Below are positions 1 through 7,926 of a stretch of DNA of 51,621 nucleotides, piece after piece. The DNA comes from Bradyrhizobium iriomotense. GTDB taxonomy: Bacteria > Pseudomonadota > Alphaproteobacteria > Rhizobiales > Xanthobacteraceae. The translations under genes and the position numbers were made by a program. Position 1 is the stretch's first letter. Each line of letters starts with the position of its first letter. Where the stretch lies: the NCBI RefSeq assembly GCF_018129405.1, contig NZ_JAFCLP010000034.1:1-51621 (forward strand), read 5' to 3'. Below the pieces are notes generated by a model. The model searched no databases. It had not been told where the DNA came from and saw only the letters and a list, made by a program, of their open reading frames with translations.

Positions 1-78
1 GCTCCAATCAAAGGCCGGATACATTGATGCAAGACCGCTTACCGCCAGCTCGGCAAAACCACTTGCAACGCACGGCCC

Positions 79-705
79 AAGGGAAAAATCGTCGGCGCAA
101 AGCCGCCGCTCCGTCCGAAGTACGTCTGGTCAATCCGAACCAAGCTCCAGGTCGAAGGCCGAATGCGCGATCTGGCACTGTTCAACGTTGCTATCGATAG
201 CAAGCTGCGCGGGTGCGACGTCGTGGCCTTAAAAGTTGATGATCTCGCGCCGGGCGGATACTCGGCCGACCGCGCGACCGTCCGACAGAAGAAGACCGGC
301 CGGCCAGTCAAATTTGAACTGACGGAATCGAGCCGGCAGGCAATCGACGATTACCTTCGGGTTACGGGCAAGAGGTCAGGAGAATACCTGTTCACTGGCC
401 GGCGGCTAAGCGGACACATGACGACCCGCCAGTATGCCCGCCTCCTATCCCGCTGGCTCGCCGACATCGGATTGGACCCGCATCTGTTCGGGACGCATTC
501 CCTTCGGCGGACCAAGGCGACTACCGACCGCCGAGGCGCAACTTCGCAGATGGGCCACGAGCGGACATCGCTGCGGCAAAAAATCCCATATGCGAGATCG
601 AGCGGCGCGGAGCAGGCATGTATCGCGGACGCCTTAGGGGGTGGTTCGTTTGTTCCAATGCTCGGCCGCCTGCCTAACGGTCGGCGCATTGGGGCCGAAC
701 GCTGA
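79..705 (+). pseudogene. Degenerate tyrosine recombinase (phage-type integrase)
   Basis: The reading frame is homologous to the small Rhizobiales tyrosine recombinases. A conserved N-terminal block (KIVGAKPPLRPKYVW, then DLALFNVAIDSKLRGCD) runs through position 163, the first ATG. The frame is open back to a TGA at 25-27 but has no usable start codon before 163, so the true start is lost. Catalytic-type residues seen are R in SKLRGCD, H and R in THSLRRTKAT, H in MGHER and a possible nucleophile Tyr in IPYAR. The segment between TKAT and GH is about six residues shorter than I remember for the family, and the text after it is scrambled. Family members are site-specific recombinases of mobile elements; this copy is probably inactive. 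The call is firm for the family and moderate for loss of function. Confidence 0.72.
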
Positions 706-858
706 ACATTCCTTACATACTACAAATTTTGGATCGATGTCGCTGTTGATCCAAACTTCCGAACTGCCGCAGAAAGGACAGGGCCGCAGCGGTTGTACGG
801 AAATGGGGAATCCGCGCAGTGGATCGATAGCTGGGCTGTCGCTAGGCTTCCTAGGCAT
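634..858 (-). CDS. Lar-like restriction-alleviation zinc-ribbon protein
   Basis: A 74-residue protein starting MPRKPSDSP. It carries a CPFCGSS...VVCKECSAFGP...AAEHWNKR pattern, the two-Cys-pair zinc ribbon and W-N-x-R ending of the Lar (restriction alleviation) family. Lar-type proteins are phage or prophage functions that modulate type I restriction; most genomic copies are uncharacterised, so the role is inferred from family only. A longer upstream start is possible, but it would run through the neighbouring gene. The ATG at 858 lies one base after the stop of the upstream minus-strand gene (860-1078), which suggests a two-gene operon. Its 3' end overlaps the broken recombinase on the other strand. 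Confidence 0.65.
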   Translation of the reverse strand: MPRKPSDSPAIDPLRGFPISVQPLRPCPFCGSSEVWINSDIDPKFVVCKECSAFGPNAPTVRQAAEHWNKRTTP

Positions 859-859
859 C

Positions 860-1078
860 TTAACATGAGCGTTTGGGCAGTAGTTCTGGGCCGATGTCGA
901 CGACCTCCACGAAATGATGACCGACGTCGCTGTTGAAGCCGATGAAGTCCCACTTCGCGCCGTCGTCTTGGCAAGTAGTGCCGGTGAAACGTGCCGGCTG
1001 CCACTCGGGATGTTTCGTGCTTGAGCGCACAAGGACCCAATAGAAGCGACCTGGAATCAACTGTGTGACGTCAGGCAT
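860..1078 (-). CDS. Small conserved hypothetical protein
   Basis: A 72-residue protein (MPDVTQLIPGRFYWV...). The opening L-x-P-G-R-F-Y-W-V resembles a group of small rhizobial proteins of unknown function that begin with a PGRYYWV-like strand and end in an acidic beta-rich region. There is no signal peptide and no membrane segment. It sits one base upstream of the Lar-like gene on the same strand and is probably co-transcribed with it. Function unknown. Confidence 0.55.
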   Translation of the reverse strand: MPDVTQLIPGRFYWVLVRSSTKHPEWQPARFTGTTCQDDGAKWDFIGFNSDVGHHFVEVVDIGPELLPKRSC

Positions 1079-1100
1079 GGAATCACTTGTGGCCTCTCGC

Positions 1101-1424
1101 TCACGCCGCCGCGCGGCGCTCGGCCGAGCGCAGACGCATGGGCTTGCCGCCCGGCGGGTTGCGTGGACCGTTTCCGTCTAGCGCGCGTAGCGCTTCCAGA
1201 ATTTCGTCGATATGAACAGGCGCCTTTAGTCCGTCCGGTGAGCGTAACGCTGGACAGGACGCGATCGCCGAGGCGTCAGAAGCCCATGACGCGAGGATGG
1301 CCCGCTTCTCGGCCAGACTCAAATTCGGGTCAGCGACGACCTCGCGCGGATGCGAGAACACCGTGCCGGGATGAAGAAGGGCATTTAAATCGAAGACGTT
1401 ATCGTGTGCGGGCGTCGTCCGCAT
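1101..1424 (-). CDS. Conserved hypothetical protein (about 107 aa)
   Basis: Starts MRTTPAHDNVFDLNALLHPG. I chose this ATG over upstream ones because a GGGAGGT ribosome-binding site lies six bases before it. The core V-V-A-D-P-x-L-S-L-A-E-K-R-A-I-L-A-S-W-A-S-D is strongly patterned and I recognise it as a recurrent Bradyrhizobium protein of unknown function, often near stress genes. The C-terminus is basic (KPMRLRSAERR). There are no membrane segments. It lies just downstream of hsp20 on the same strand but about 80 bp away, so co-transcription is uncertain. Confidence 0.65.
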   Translation of the reverse strand: MRTTPAHDNVFDLNALLHPGTVFSHPREVVADPNLSLAEKRAILASWASDASAIASCPALRSPDGLKAPVHIDEILEALRALDGNGPRNPPGGKPMRLRSAERRAAA

Positions 1425-1507
1425 GGCTAAACCTCCCATCATAAGACGCATCAAGGTGGCCGCGCGGGAGCATCCGCGCGGCGGCGATCGGAACCAAGCC
1501 GCGTTGC

Positions 1508-1960
1508 TCAGGCGGCCTTGCCCTCGATCTGCTTGACCTGTCCAGCGCTTGCGCCCGCGATGGCGATGCGCCGCGGCTTCATGGCCTCGGGAATCTCGCG
1601 TTGAAGCTCGATGACCAACAGACCATTCTCGAAGTGCGCGCCCTTGACCTCGACGTGGTCAGCCAGGGTGAACTGGCGCTTGAACGAGCGTGTCGACATT
1701 CCGCGATGCAGGAAGGTCTTCTCGTCCTTCTCAGCCTTGTGGCCTTCCAACGTAAGGACATTCTGCTCCACCGTAAGGCCCACCTCGTCCGGTGTGAAAC
1801 CGGCGAGCGCCACCGAGATTTGGAAGCGGTTCTCGTCGAGCCGCTCGATGTTATAGGGGGGATAGGTCTCTTCGGCGGTCCGCTGGACTTCGTCGAGAAC
1901 ATCAAACAGGCGGTCGAAACCAATGGTTGACCTCCACAGGGGAGTCCAATCATACCTCAT
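1508..1960 (-). CDS. Small heat-shock protein, Hsp20/alpha-crystallin family
   Basis: A 150-residue protein starting MRYDWTPLWRS, preceded by GGAGGA at eight bases. The alpha-crystallin domain spans about residues 35-135: YNIERLDENRFQISVALAGF opens it, and later come LTLEGHKAEKDE, FLHRGMSTRSFKRQFTL and the conserved FENGLLVIELQREIPE. This matches class A rhizobial sHsps (IbpA-like). They are ATP-independent cytoplasmic chaperones that hold unfolded proteins. Expression is very probably temperature controlled through the RNA thermometer directly upstream. Longer N-terminal starts read into that leader and are unlikely. Confidence 0.93.
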   Translation of the reverse strand: MRYDWTPLWRSTIGFDRLFDVLDEVQRTAEETYPPYNIERLDENRFQISVALAGFTPDEVGLTVEQNVLTLEGHKAEKDEKTFLHRGMSTRSFKRQFTLADHVEVKGAHFENGLLVIELQREIPEAMKPRRIAIAGASAGQVKQIEGKAA

Positions 1961-2068
1961 AGCCAAATCCTCCAAAGAGCAAGTTGGGTACGAGCTGGCA
2001 CCGGACACCTTCCGGCGCCCGCCTTGATTTCGGGGCCCCGAAGGCGCCCCGGCCGCCATGTCTGCGGC
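1961..2068 (-). promoter_or_regulatory. ROSE-type RNA thermometer in the hsp20 5' leader
   Basis: Read on the minus strand, the leader begins GCCGCAGACATGGCGGCC (hairpin I). It continues with a GGGCGCC/GGTGTCC stem, a GGT...ACC hairpin, and ends CTTGCTCTTTGGAGGAT just before the ATG. The last hairpin places TTGCT opposite the GGAGGA Shine-Dalgarno. That is the defining U(U/C)GCU anti-SD signature of ROSE elements, which control Bradyrhizobium hsp genes by melting on heat shock. Length (about 108 nt) and the GCCGC start also fit ROSE. Confidence 0.82.
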
Positions 2069-2075
2069 GACCAAA

Positions 2076-2104
2076 AAAATCTGCCACGGGCAAAAAAGTT
2101 TCAA
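2076..2104 (-). promoter_or_regulatory. Probable promoter of hsp20
   Basis: The minus strand shows TTGAAA, 17 bases, then GATTTT. Transcription would begin near 2068, giving a leader of ROSE length. ROSE-controlled hsp genes are known to use sigma-70-type promoters. The -10 element is imperfect, so this is an inference from spacing and position. Confidence 0.45.
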
Positions 2105-2320
2105 GAGGGTGACGAAAAATTTTAGCGCCTTAACGGGCGGCCTGGTTTAAGCGTTGTTGTCATGCAAGGTCACATCCGCTTCGCTGCGCTCTATGGCCGC
2201 TCGGGGGCACAAGCGGCGGTCGGGGTTGCCGGCCCCGCGACCGCTCTCCGTCCAAATAGCCGACATGGTAAATGCCTCAGCTCGGGTCGGCTAAGGGCCC
2301 ACAAGGCGACATATGAAAGA

Positions 2321-2340
2321 GGCCGCCAACTGAGGCGGCC
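2321..2340 (-). terminator. Rho-independent terminator-like hairpin
   Basis: GGCCGCC and GGCGGCC form a perfect 7-bp stem with a six-base loop. On the minus strand it starts immediately after the stop codon of the 2341-2517 gene and is followed by TCTTTC. A near-identical hairpin occurs at 9988-10006. Confidence 0.6.
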
Positions 2341-2517
2341 CTACTCTTGCGGGCTTTCTTGGTCTGGATTGATGCCAAGAATCTTGAACGACTGCGCCAA
2401 TACCTCTCGGGAACGTCGAAGAACTTCACTGGTGTGCACTAGCGCTTGCTGCGCTCGTTCATAGGCCTGCTTCGCAGCCTCGATCTCTTCCCGGGTCACA
2501 GTGCCGCAGTAAGGCAT
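2341..2517 (-). CDS. Small hypothetical protein, helical
   Basis: A 58-residue protein starting MPYCGTVTREEIEAAKQAYERAQQ. Most of it is a single predicted amphipathic helix (EEIEAAKQAYERAQQALVHTSEVLRRSREVLAQSFKIL). The start follows AGGAAA at six bases; an ATG 12 codons upstream has no better site. It is followed directly by a terminator-like hairpin, which supports it as a real transcribed unit. Function unknown. Confidence 0.55.
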   Translation of the reverse strand: MPYCGTVTREEIEAAKQAYERAQQALVHTSEVLRRSREVLAQSFKILGINPDQESPQE

Positions 2518-2560
2518 AGCATTTTCCTGGAATGCGCCTGCAGATCCTTTCATGGCGATT

Positions 2561-2761
2561 TCATTCTGGTGGACGACGCCCCGGGGATGTAAGCCACTCG
2601 TTCATATGAGAGGCTGTTTCGGCCTGCCGGGCTTTGCGGATCATTTGGTCCCGCGCTGCGCCTGGTGGAAGCAATTTGGCTTCGGCTCTTAGGCGTTTTG
2701 CTTGTTCGGAAAGTCGTTCTTCAAGGGATTGTATCTGCTTGAAACGACGACGGTGCTGCAT
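2561..2761 (-). CDS. Small conserved hypothetical protein
   Basis: A 66-residue, highly charged helical protein (MQHRRRFKQIQSLEERLSEQ...). The segment SEQAKRLRAEAKLLPPGAARDQMIRKARQAETASHMNEWL is typical of a widespread family of tiny Bradyrhizobium proteins that end in a short Pro-rich tail. I recognise the family but no function is known. A weak GAGG site lies 11 bases upstream of the ATG. It probably shares a transcript with the 2341-2517 gene, 43 bp downstream. Confidence 0.65.
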   Translation of the reverse strand: MQHRRRFKQIQSLEERLSEQAKRLRAEAKLLPPGAARDQMIRKARQAETASHMNEWLTSPGRRPPE

Positions 2762-3068
2762 GACACAACCTCGTGCTTACGGGTCCTAATCCGTAGGGTT
2801 TAGCAATCCGAATATGCAGTCGGCCGGGATTCAGTTCCCCGCGCGGACGAAATTTTTACGCCACTACGTTCGTAGTCCGTTCCGGGTCAAGATCGGCGGT
2901 CTAGCTCCCCGCCAAGCGCTTCCGGTCTACACTCGACAGCCGACACTTGGACGAACTTCGAGATAGGCAGCATCAGGCCAGACCCGGACGTGCTGACCTT
3001 GAGCGGCACCGAGGCTACAGTGGCGTTTGCCATCCCTATAGTTTAGTCCGCTCGCAAAGGAATGACCA
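2762..3068. other. Intergenic, possible gene remnant
   Basis: About 300 bases without a full gene. One plus-strand frame ending at a TAG at 3044-3046 reads WTNFEIGSIRPDPDVLTLSG and on to AFAIPIV, which looks like the C-terminal strand region of a protein, but it has no start. The MaoC gene follows 22 bases later with AAGGA ahead of its ATG. Confidence 0.25.
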
Positions 3069-3533
3069 ATGACCCGTATATATTTCGAAGATGCCGAAAT
3101 TGGTACCGCCAGAAAGGCGGGTCCGTATTTGGTCTCGAAGGAAGAGATTATTCAGTTCGCCAAGCAATACGATCCGGTACCGCGCCACATCGATGAGGAG
3201 GCAGCAGCACGCTCAATTTTTGGTGGATTAACCGCATCGGGCGCCCACACGTTTGCAGTCTTCATCTCGCTTACGCCCAAGCTCCAGCCTCGGCCTCTCC
3301 ATGTCCTCGCCGGAATGGGCTGGGATGAGCTGAGGTTGCCGAACCCGGTACGCCCGGGAGATGAACTTAATCTCGAAGCGATTATCTTGGAGAAGCTGGA
3401 ATCAAAAACGAAACCTGATCGCGGCATCGTGCGCAATCAAATCCGATTATGTAATCAAAGAAACGAAATCGCCTTGCAATGCATCGGCACCATCCTCGTT
3501 GCGAGGCGACTGGACGCGAAAGCATCGGCGTAA
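3069..3533 (+). CDS. MaoC-like acyl-CoA dehydratase (R-hydratase)
   Basis: A 154-residue single hot-dog-fold protein. The hydratase motif is clear: FAKQYDPVPRHIDEEAAARS, holding the catalytic Asp and His, followed by FGGLTASGAHT, and later MGWDELRLPNPVRPGDEL, the usual second conserved block. Family members hydrate trans-2-enoyl-CoA in the cytoplasm, for example linking beta-oxidation to PHB synthesis. The gene stands alone with an AAGGA site, so the in vivo substrate cannot be told from context. Confidence 0.88.
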   Translation: MTRIYFEDAEIGTARKAGPYLVSKEEIIQFAKQYDPVPRHIDEEAAARSIFGGLTASGAHTFAVFISLTPKLQPRPLHVLAGMGWDELRLPNPVRPGDELNLEAIILEKLESKTKPDRGIVRNQIRLCNQRNEIALQCIGTILVARRLDAKASA

Positions 3534-3783
3534 GCCGTTCTACAAGGTGCCGTCGGTTGGTTTCGCTCCGATGTCTCTTGTGGGGCAGACTCGGCCCTCA
3601 ATGTGCCGGATCGGGGCTTCCGGTCCTCCCTGACAAGCTGACCTTTTTGAGGCGCATCGACCGTCGCCGTCGGCCATGTCCGGACCCTTGCACTTCCATT
3701 CCGAAGGATGAAAATCCACTGGCTTTCCGCTATTTTGTGTTGAGCCGCAGTTCTGAAGCGGCGATCTCGAAACGAGGTTCGCG

Positions 3784-4530
3784 ATGACCTCCAGGTCCTC
3801 GATCAGGCGGCTCGGCGCCCCGCTCGTCGCTTTTTTTCTGACCATCTGGCCATTGGTTCCTCCGGTACACGCTATTGAGGACGCTGCAAAGGTCGGCGTG
3901 GTGTCCTTTGGCCTGTATGGGGATCAAGGCGTGTTTAGATCCGAGGCGACCGGCGCGGCTCAGGTTGTGGCCGGCCGTTTCGAGACTGGACCGATCAACG
4001 TGGAGTACAATTCCAAGAAAGGGGGAAATGCAACGATCGAAGCTCTGACCAAGTCGTTGCAGACGGCAGCCAACCGCTTGGATCCCGAGAAAGATGTTCT
4101 CTTTTTGATTCTCACCTCGCATGGATCTCCTGATGGCCTTGCAATCAAAGCGGGGCGGCTGACAGAAACGCTTACACCATCTCGGCTCCGCGACATGCTC
4201 GCGAAGACAGGTGTGCGACACAAGGTCGTGGTCATCTCGGCTTGTTATTCCGGGGTCTTTATCCCGCGCCTCGCGACCTCCGATGTGCTGGTCATCACCG
4301 CGGCCGATGACAAGCATCCGTCGTTCGGCTGCCAGGACAAGGCCAAGTGGACCTATTTTGGGGACGCTTTTTTCAACGTCGCGCTCCGGAAAGCCGTCAG
4401 CCTGAAGGATGCGTTTCTCGATGCGCGCTCACTCGTCCGGAAGCGAGAATTGCGGGAACATTTCGAGCCGTCGAATCCGCTCATGGCGGGCGGTGCAGAC
4501 GTGCTGCCATTGCTCGTCGGACGCCCTTGA
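3784..4530 (+). CDS. Exported peptidase C13 (legumain-like) family protein
   Basis: A 248-residue protein with an N-terminal signal peptide (basic start, hydrophobic APLVAFFLTIWPLVP, cleavage near VHA). Two caspase/legumain-fold motifs are visible: a beta strand ending in LTSHGS (catalytic His) around residue 113 and VVVISACYSG (catalytic Cys) around residue 155. This matches bacterial C13 peptidase-like proteins of the periplasm, some of which also carry membrane domains; this one does not. No partner gene is adjacent on the same strand. The family call is good; actual protease activity is inferred. Confidence 0.8.
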   Translation: MTSRSSIRRLGAPLVAFFLTIWPLVPPVHAIEDAAKVGVVSFGLYGDQGVFRSEATGAAQVVAGRFETGPINVEYNSKKGGNATIEALTKSLQTAANRLDPEKDVLFLILTSHGSPDGLAIKAGRLTETLTPSRLRDMLAKTGVRHKVVVISACYSGVFIPRLATSDVLVITAADDKHPSFGCQDKAKWTYFGDAFFNVALRKAVSLKDAFLDARSLVRKRELREHFEPSNPLMAGGADVLPLLVGRP

Positions 4531-4675
4531 ACAACCCGCCGTGAGCGCAGAGGTTATTGCTCGCGGGCGCATCGCCGTTTCCGGTCGCCCCCGATAGGCA
4601 ACTATTTGACTGCTCGCTTAGACTTCGCATTCGGGCCACTATGCGACATCGCGCTCCCTTGCCAGAATGACGAAA

Positions 4676-4699
4676 GAGGCCGCCCGTTAAGTCGGCCTC
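4676..4699 (-). terminator. Terminator-like hairpin
   Basis: GAGGCCG and CGGCCTC form a perfect 7-bp stem around a ten-base loop. On the minus strand it is followed by TTTCG. It overlaps the end of the truncated Rossmann gene and resembles the hairpins at 2321 and 9988. Confidence 0.5.
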
Positions 4700-5004
4700 A
4701 GTCGTGCTCTCTGCGCTTCGTTTTTACTTCTTGCGCGGATCGTCGGCTGGGTCGATGAACACGATGCCCCCCGTCCGTATGCGCCATCAACAGCAGCGGC
4801 TATAGAACCCTCGTCGCGTAGATCGACGTTCACGGATTGGAGGCGTAGGTCTTCGTGGCCAAAAAGCTGTCTGCCTCGTTCGGGATGTCTTGATGCAATC
4901 CGAACGAAAAACTCGGGCGCCCGGAGCAAGCGTTGAACAACGCGGCGGCCGAGAAACCCCGTTCCACCGAACACCGTAACAAGGCGATTATTTGCGGCCG
5001 CCAT
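4687..5004 (-). pseudogene. Truncated NAD(P)-binding Rossmann protein (complex I NDUFA9-like)
   Basis: The first 75 residues after MAAANNRLVTVFGGTGFLGRR are a well preserved atypical SDR N-terminus: the TGxxGxxG-type dinucleotide motif (GGTGFLG), then RRVVQRLL, FVRIASRHPERG and VNVDLRDEGSIAAAVDGAYG. Family proteins are about 300 residues. After AYG the sequence becomes low-complexity and arginine-rich and stops, so about three quarters of the protein is missing. The fragment ends at the repeat-like hairpin at 4676-4699. It is probably non-functional. Confidence 0.72.
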
Positions 5005-5165
5005 GGCGCAACTCGTACTGAGAGACCGTCTCACGCAGGCACGGCCAGCGGAGGCGGTCGTTTATTCTAACGAGAGCGGCGCCTAGCAACGGCAGTCGGT
5101 TTCATCTCATCTCCCTCGAGGAAGATGCGTTTAGGCATCTGCATCGAATAGTGTCGAGGCCCAGC

Positions 5166-5390
5166 TCACGGATGGGGGTTGGTTTTCTGAATGGGTCGCC
5201 ACGTGACGGGTGATCGTGGAAGGTCTCCGAACTCGGACGAGGCGTAGTCCCGGCCTTCCGGGGTGATGATGTGAACGTCATAGCAGCCTATCTTAGCAAG
5301 CTCCTTGGCTTTCGTGAGGGCCGCTTCGGCGGTCTTCCTCCGGTGCGCCAGCTCGCCGTGCTTGCACATGCCTTTGACGGTGAAACTCAT
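5166..5390 (-). CDS. Small hypothetical protein
   Basis: A 74-residue protein (MSFTVKGMCKHGELAHRRKTAEAALTK...). Its ATG overlaps the TGA of the upstream 54-residue gene (ATGA), so it is probably translationally coupled to it. The run of lysine codons just upstream (AAGAAGAAGAAGAA) is purine-rich and could also serve as a ribosome-binding region. Residues 17-60 alternate helix and strand (ALTKAKELAKIGCYDVHIITPEGRDY), like the small DUF-type rhizobial proteins. Function unknown. Confidence 0.6.
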   Translation of the reverse strand: MSFTVKGMCKHGELAHRRKTAEAALTKAKELAKIGCYDVHIITPEGRDYASSEFGDLPRSPVTWRPIQKTNPHP

Positions 5391-5551
5391 TTCTTCTTCT
5401 TCTTCTTTTTGTTCTTTTTCATGGTATCTGCCTGGGCTCGGAATGCCTCGGCCAAGGTCTTCATCTGATTTGCCACAAAGGCATCAGCAGCGCGCGCGGC
5501 TGCCTTTTCGGCCACCTCAGCCTGCTTGCGGATGTCCTTTACAGCTGCCAT
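5387..5551 (-). CDS. 54-residue helical protein with polylysine tail
   Basis: An unbroken frame starting MAAVKDIRKQAEVAEKAAAR, continuing AADAFVANQMKTLAEAF, and ending in MKKN followed by seven lysines and TGA. It is Ala/Lys/Glu-rich and should be one long amphipathic helix with a strongly basic C-terminus, reminiscent of phasin or nucleoid-associated tails. The stop overlaps the start of the 74-residue gene (ATGA), and the start overlaps the end of the 5539-5820 gene by 13 bases, so three genes are packed together. No strong Shine-Dalgarno is visible, consistent with coupling. Function unknown. Confidence 0.6.
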   Translation of the reverse strand: MAAVKDIRKQAEVAEKAAARAADAFVANQMKTLAEAFRAQADTMKKNKKKKKKK

Positions 5552-5820
5552 AGGAGCTTAATTTGGAGGCCACAGTGTTGTTCCGCAGACGGGTCCTGCG
5601 ACCGAACCGTCGGGTTCTCCTGGTTTGTTGCTGAGCTGGAGCCGACGGTCTCTCCTGGTTTGACGGCAGGACCGCTCTTGTTTCCTGGTTGACCCGGTAT
5701 TCCCGCGCCGGAGCTCTGCGCGCTTGGAGCAGTGGAGACGTCCGGCTTGGTCGTTTGCGCTAATACCGATGAAGGCAGCACCGTCAGCGCAAAGGCGACA
5801 GCACTTATGATCAGCTTCAT
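5539..5820 (-). CDS. Small exported Gly/Pro/Ser-rich protein
   Basis: A 93-residue protein starting MKLIISAVAFALTVLPSSVLA, a classical signal peptide with cleavage after VLA; GGGAGA precedes the ATG. The mature part is disordered (SSGAGIPGQPGNKSGPAVKPG, then NQENPTVRSQDPS), a motif set seen in many small periplasmic Bradyrhizobium proteins. The last 15 residues (EQHCGLQIKLLWQL) do not fit the rest, so the original C-terminus may have been replaced. It overlaps the next gene by 13 bases. Confidence 0.65.
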   Translation of the reverse strand: MKLIISAVAFALTVLPSSVLAQTTKPDVSTAPSAQSSGAGIPGQPGNKSGPAVKPGETVGSSSATNQENPTVRSQDPSAEQHCGLQIKLLWQL

Positions 5821-6153
5821 TGTGTCTACTCTCCCAAGGAAGGATGGGTGGAGCACGATGGCGCGACCTGCCAGAAAACTTCGGTCCGTTGCTACAATCG
5901 GTTCGTTCGCTGGCGACGTGCGGGCGTGTGGGCCAATCTTATGAGCGCGTCTGTTGGGTTGAATCACGGCTCGGCTGTCAGGCTCAACTGGTCGCTATGC
6001 ACCCGAAAACGGACCTATTATGCTCACCTTGAGTTTTGTCGTTCATGACCCGAGGCCGAAGTTGGATTTTGTCGATCGATATCCCTGTCCCGGCAGCCGG
6101 GCGTTCGTTGCGCCGGCGAAGCTTGCCCGCTCCACCGCCGCAACCATTGGCAC
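5821..6153. other. Intergenic with repeat-like segment
   Basis: No gene is supported. On the minus strand 5977-6050 carries a diverged relative (ctcaaggtgagcataat then aggtccg) of the 70-bp repeat found at 44324 and 45638. Confidence 0.3.
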
Positions 6154-7660
6154 TTAGCCGGCGCGAACGTAGCCGTAGCGAAGGTTCGAGGGTTGCTTCG
6201 CAGCTTGGGTGTACTCGTTCTTGAGCGCTGCGAGGCGGTCCTCGGAAAAGGCTGGCATCCTGGTGTTATCGGCCGCCTTCAGTTTAATCTTGTAAAACCT
6301 GGTTGCGTTGCCAGCGAAGATCAGCTGCTTAGTGCCGCTGTTAGCGTCGCCGAGTGGCGCAAAGCCGTACTTCTTCTGCATGTCCTCAGGGATTTCGAGC
6401 CGGCGCAACGCCTCGATCTGCCACTGCGGCGAGCCGTACCAGACCGAGTCGGTGCCCCACATGACGTGGTCGACCCCCATGCCCTTGATCAGCGTTCCGA
6501 CCAGGGCCGCACAGAACTTCGGATGCGCCACGGCCGAGTTGGCAAAGGACGTGCCGAGCTCGGCATAGACGTTGGTGACGCCGAATTTCTGCGGAATTTC
6601 CGCGAGATCCGAGGCCCACTGGATGCGGCCTGTCTGCTCGAACTCCGCCCACGCCTTGTCCGGCAGCTCGAGGAATGGCCGTAGCGCCGAGTGATAGATC
6701 ACGAAGTTCATCTGCGGCCAATCCTTGGCAGCCTTTCCGATGTCCCAAGCGGTTGCGTATTCCCACACGCCGGCGAACGACTTCTCGTAATCGGGCGGCA
6801 GCAGCCCCTTGTGGATACAGAGCGTATTGATGCCGGCCTTCACCGCTCTTTCGTAGAATGGGTACATCAGCTGCTCGTCGTCGAGCCGCCATGGGAACTT
6901 GGAGGGCGCCAGCGGGTCGCCGATCGTGTAGGACTTCCAGGAGTCCGGCTTGTAGACGTCGATTGCCTTGTCGACCTCCTCCATCCAGCCGGGCTGCCTG
7001 GGAGTGATGACGCTGTGCGCCAGCAGGCGGCGCGAGCCGGCGAAGTCGTTGATGAGTTCGCGCGCCTTTACGATCTGCTCGTTGGACAGAAGCCACCAGC
7101 TCGGATCGTCGAACGGCGCGCCGCTCAAGAGTGCCATGTTGGTGTCGCTGTCGCAGTAGACCTCTTTCACGTAGTTCTGGAACTTGTAGCGGGCGAGCGA
7201 GGAGACGCCTTCCTCCTTCATCTTCGGGTTCCAGTGCTGGCTCGCAAAGTCCGCCAGCCCCAAGAGCTCCTTGTGATCGAAGTCGTCACGCACGAAATGG
7301 GTCTGGACGTCGAAGATGAACTGGCCGGCGAGGGCTTGCGCGCGCGCCAACATCAGCTCGGGCTCGCGGGCCTCTGCGGGCGCGACCTGGAAGACATTGC
7401 CGTAGATGTCGTTCATGGCGAGGAATGCCGACGCCATGCCGCAACTCGTGTGCAGGAACTGCCTGCGGCTCAGACCCAGGTGCTTGCCGTTCACGTCGGC
7501 GAGCTCGTTGATCCGTGCTTCGACCTTCTTCTGCGTAGCGCTTTGCGGGGGCGGGATACTCGCCGTTGGAAACAATCTGAGTGGGAATCGGCGTTGCCGC
7601 CGATGCCGCCTCCGCGCCCGCGACGAGACGCTGTTCTCGCTCACTGAGCCAGGTACCCAT
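6154..7660 (-). pseudogene. Amidohydrolase (Amidohydrolase_2 family), frameshifted near its N-terminus
   Basis: Translation should start at 7660 (MGTWLSEREQRLVAG), which has an excellent GGGAGGAG site. That frame reads to VSNGEY and then shifts: the continuation (PPPQSATQKKVEARINELADVN) lies in another frame from about 7556 on, as if one C were inserted in a CCC run. After the shift about 460 residues are intact. A Tat-like motif LSRRQFLHTS plus a hydrophobic stretch suggests export. Amidohydrolase_2 hallmarks follow: VQTHFV, a central NFVIYHSALRPFL, and HVMWGTDSVWYGSPQWQIEAL. The family hydrolyses or decarboxylates small ring acids; the substrate is unknown. Activity depends on whether the shift is real. 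Confidence 0.82.
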
Positions 7661-7926
7661 TGTTCTCCTCCCTTTTCGCCATCGACAGTGCTGGTCAGCG
7701 CGCGCATGAGGCTGCGCGGTTGGCCACTCCCGATCACTTAGGTGCACCGACTAGTCGTACCCTCCCTATTCAGCTACGTATGAAGCCATCACACTTGCCT
7801 CACGGTCTCTCTATCGTCTGTAAACACGCTTTTGGCGTCGGCGGGCTTACCGGAACGGCCGCCGTTGTTAGGGCTGGAGAGATGGACGCACGAGTGCCTT
7901 AGTTCCGCAAGCGGCCTTGCGACCTA

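Noticed and set aside
5387-5422. Stand-alone 11-residue polylysine peptide
   Set aside because: The same frame extends upstream to a 54-residue gene, which is the better model.
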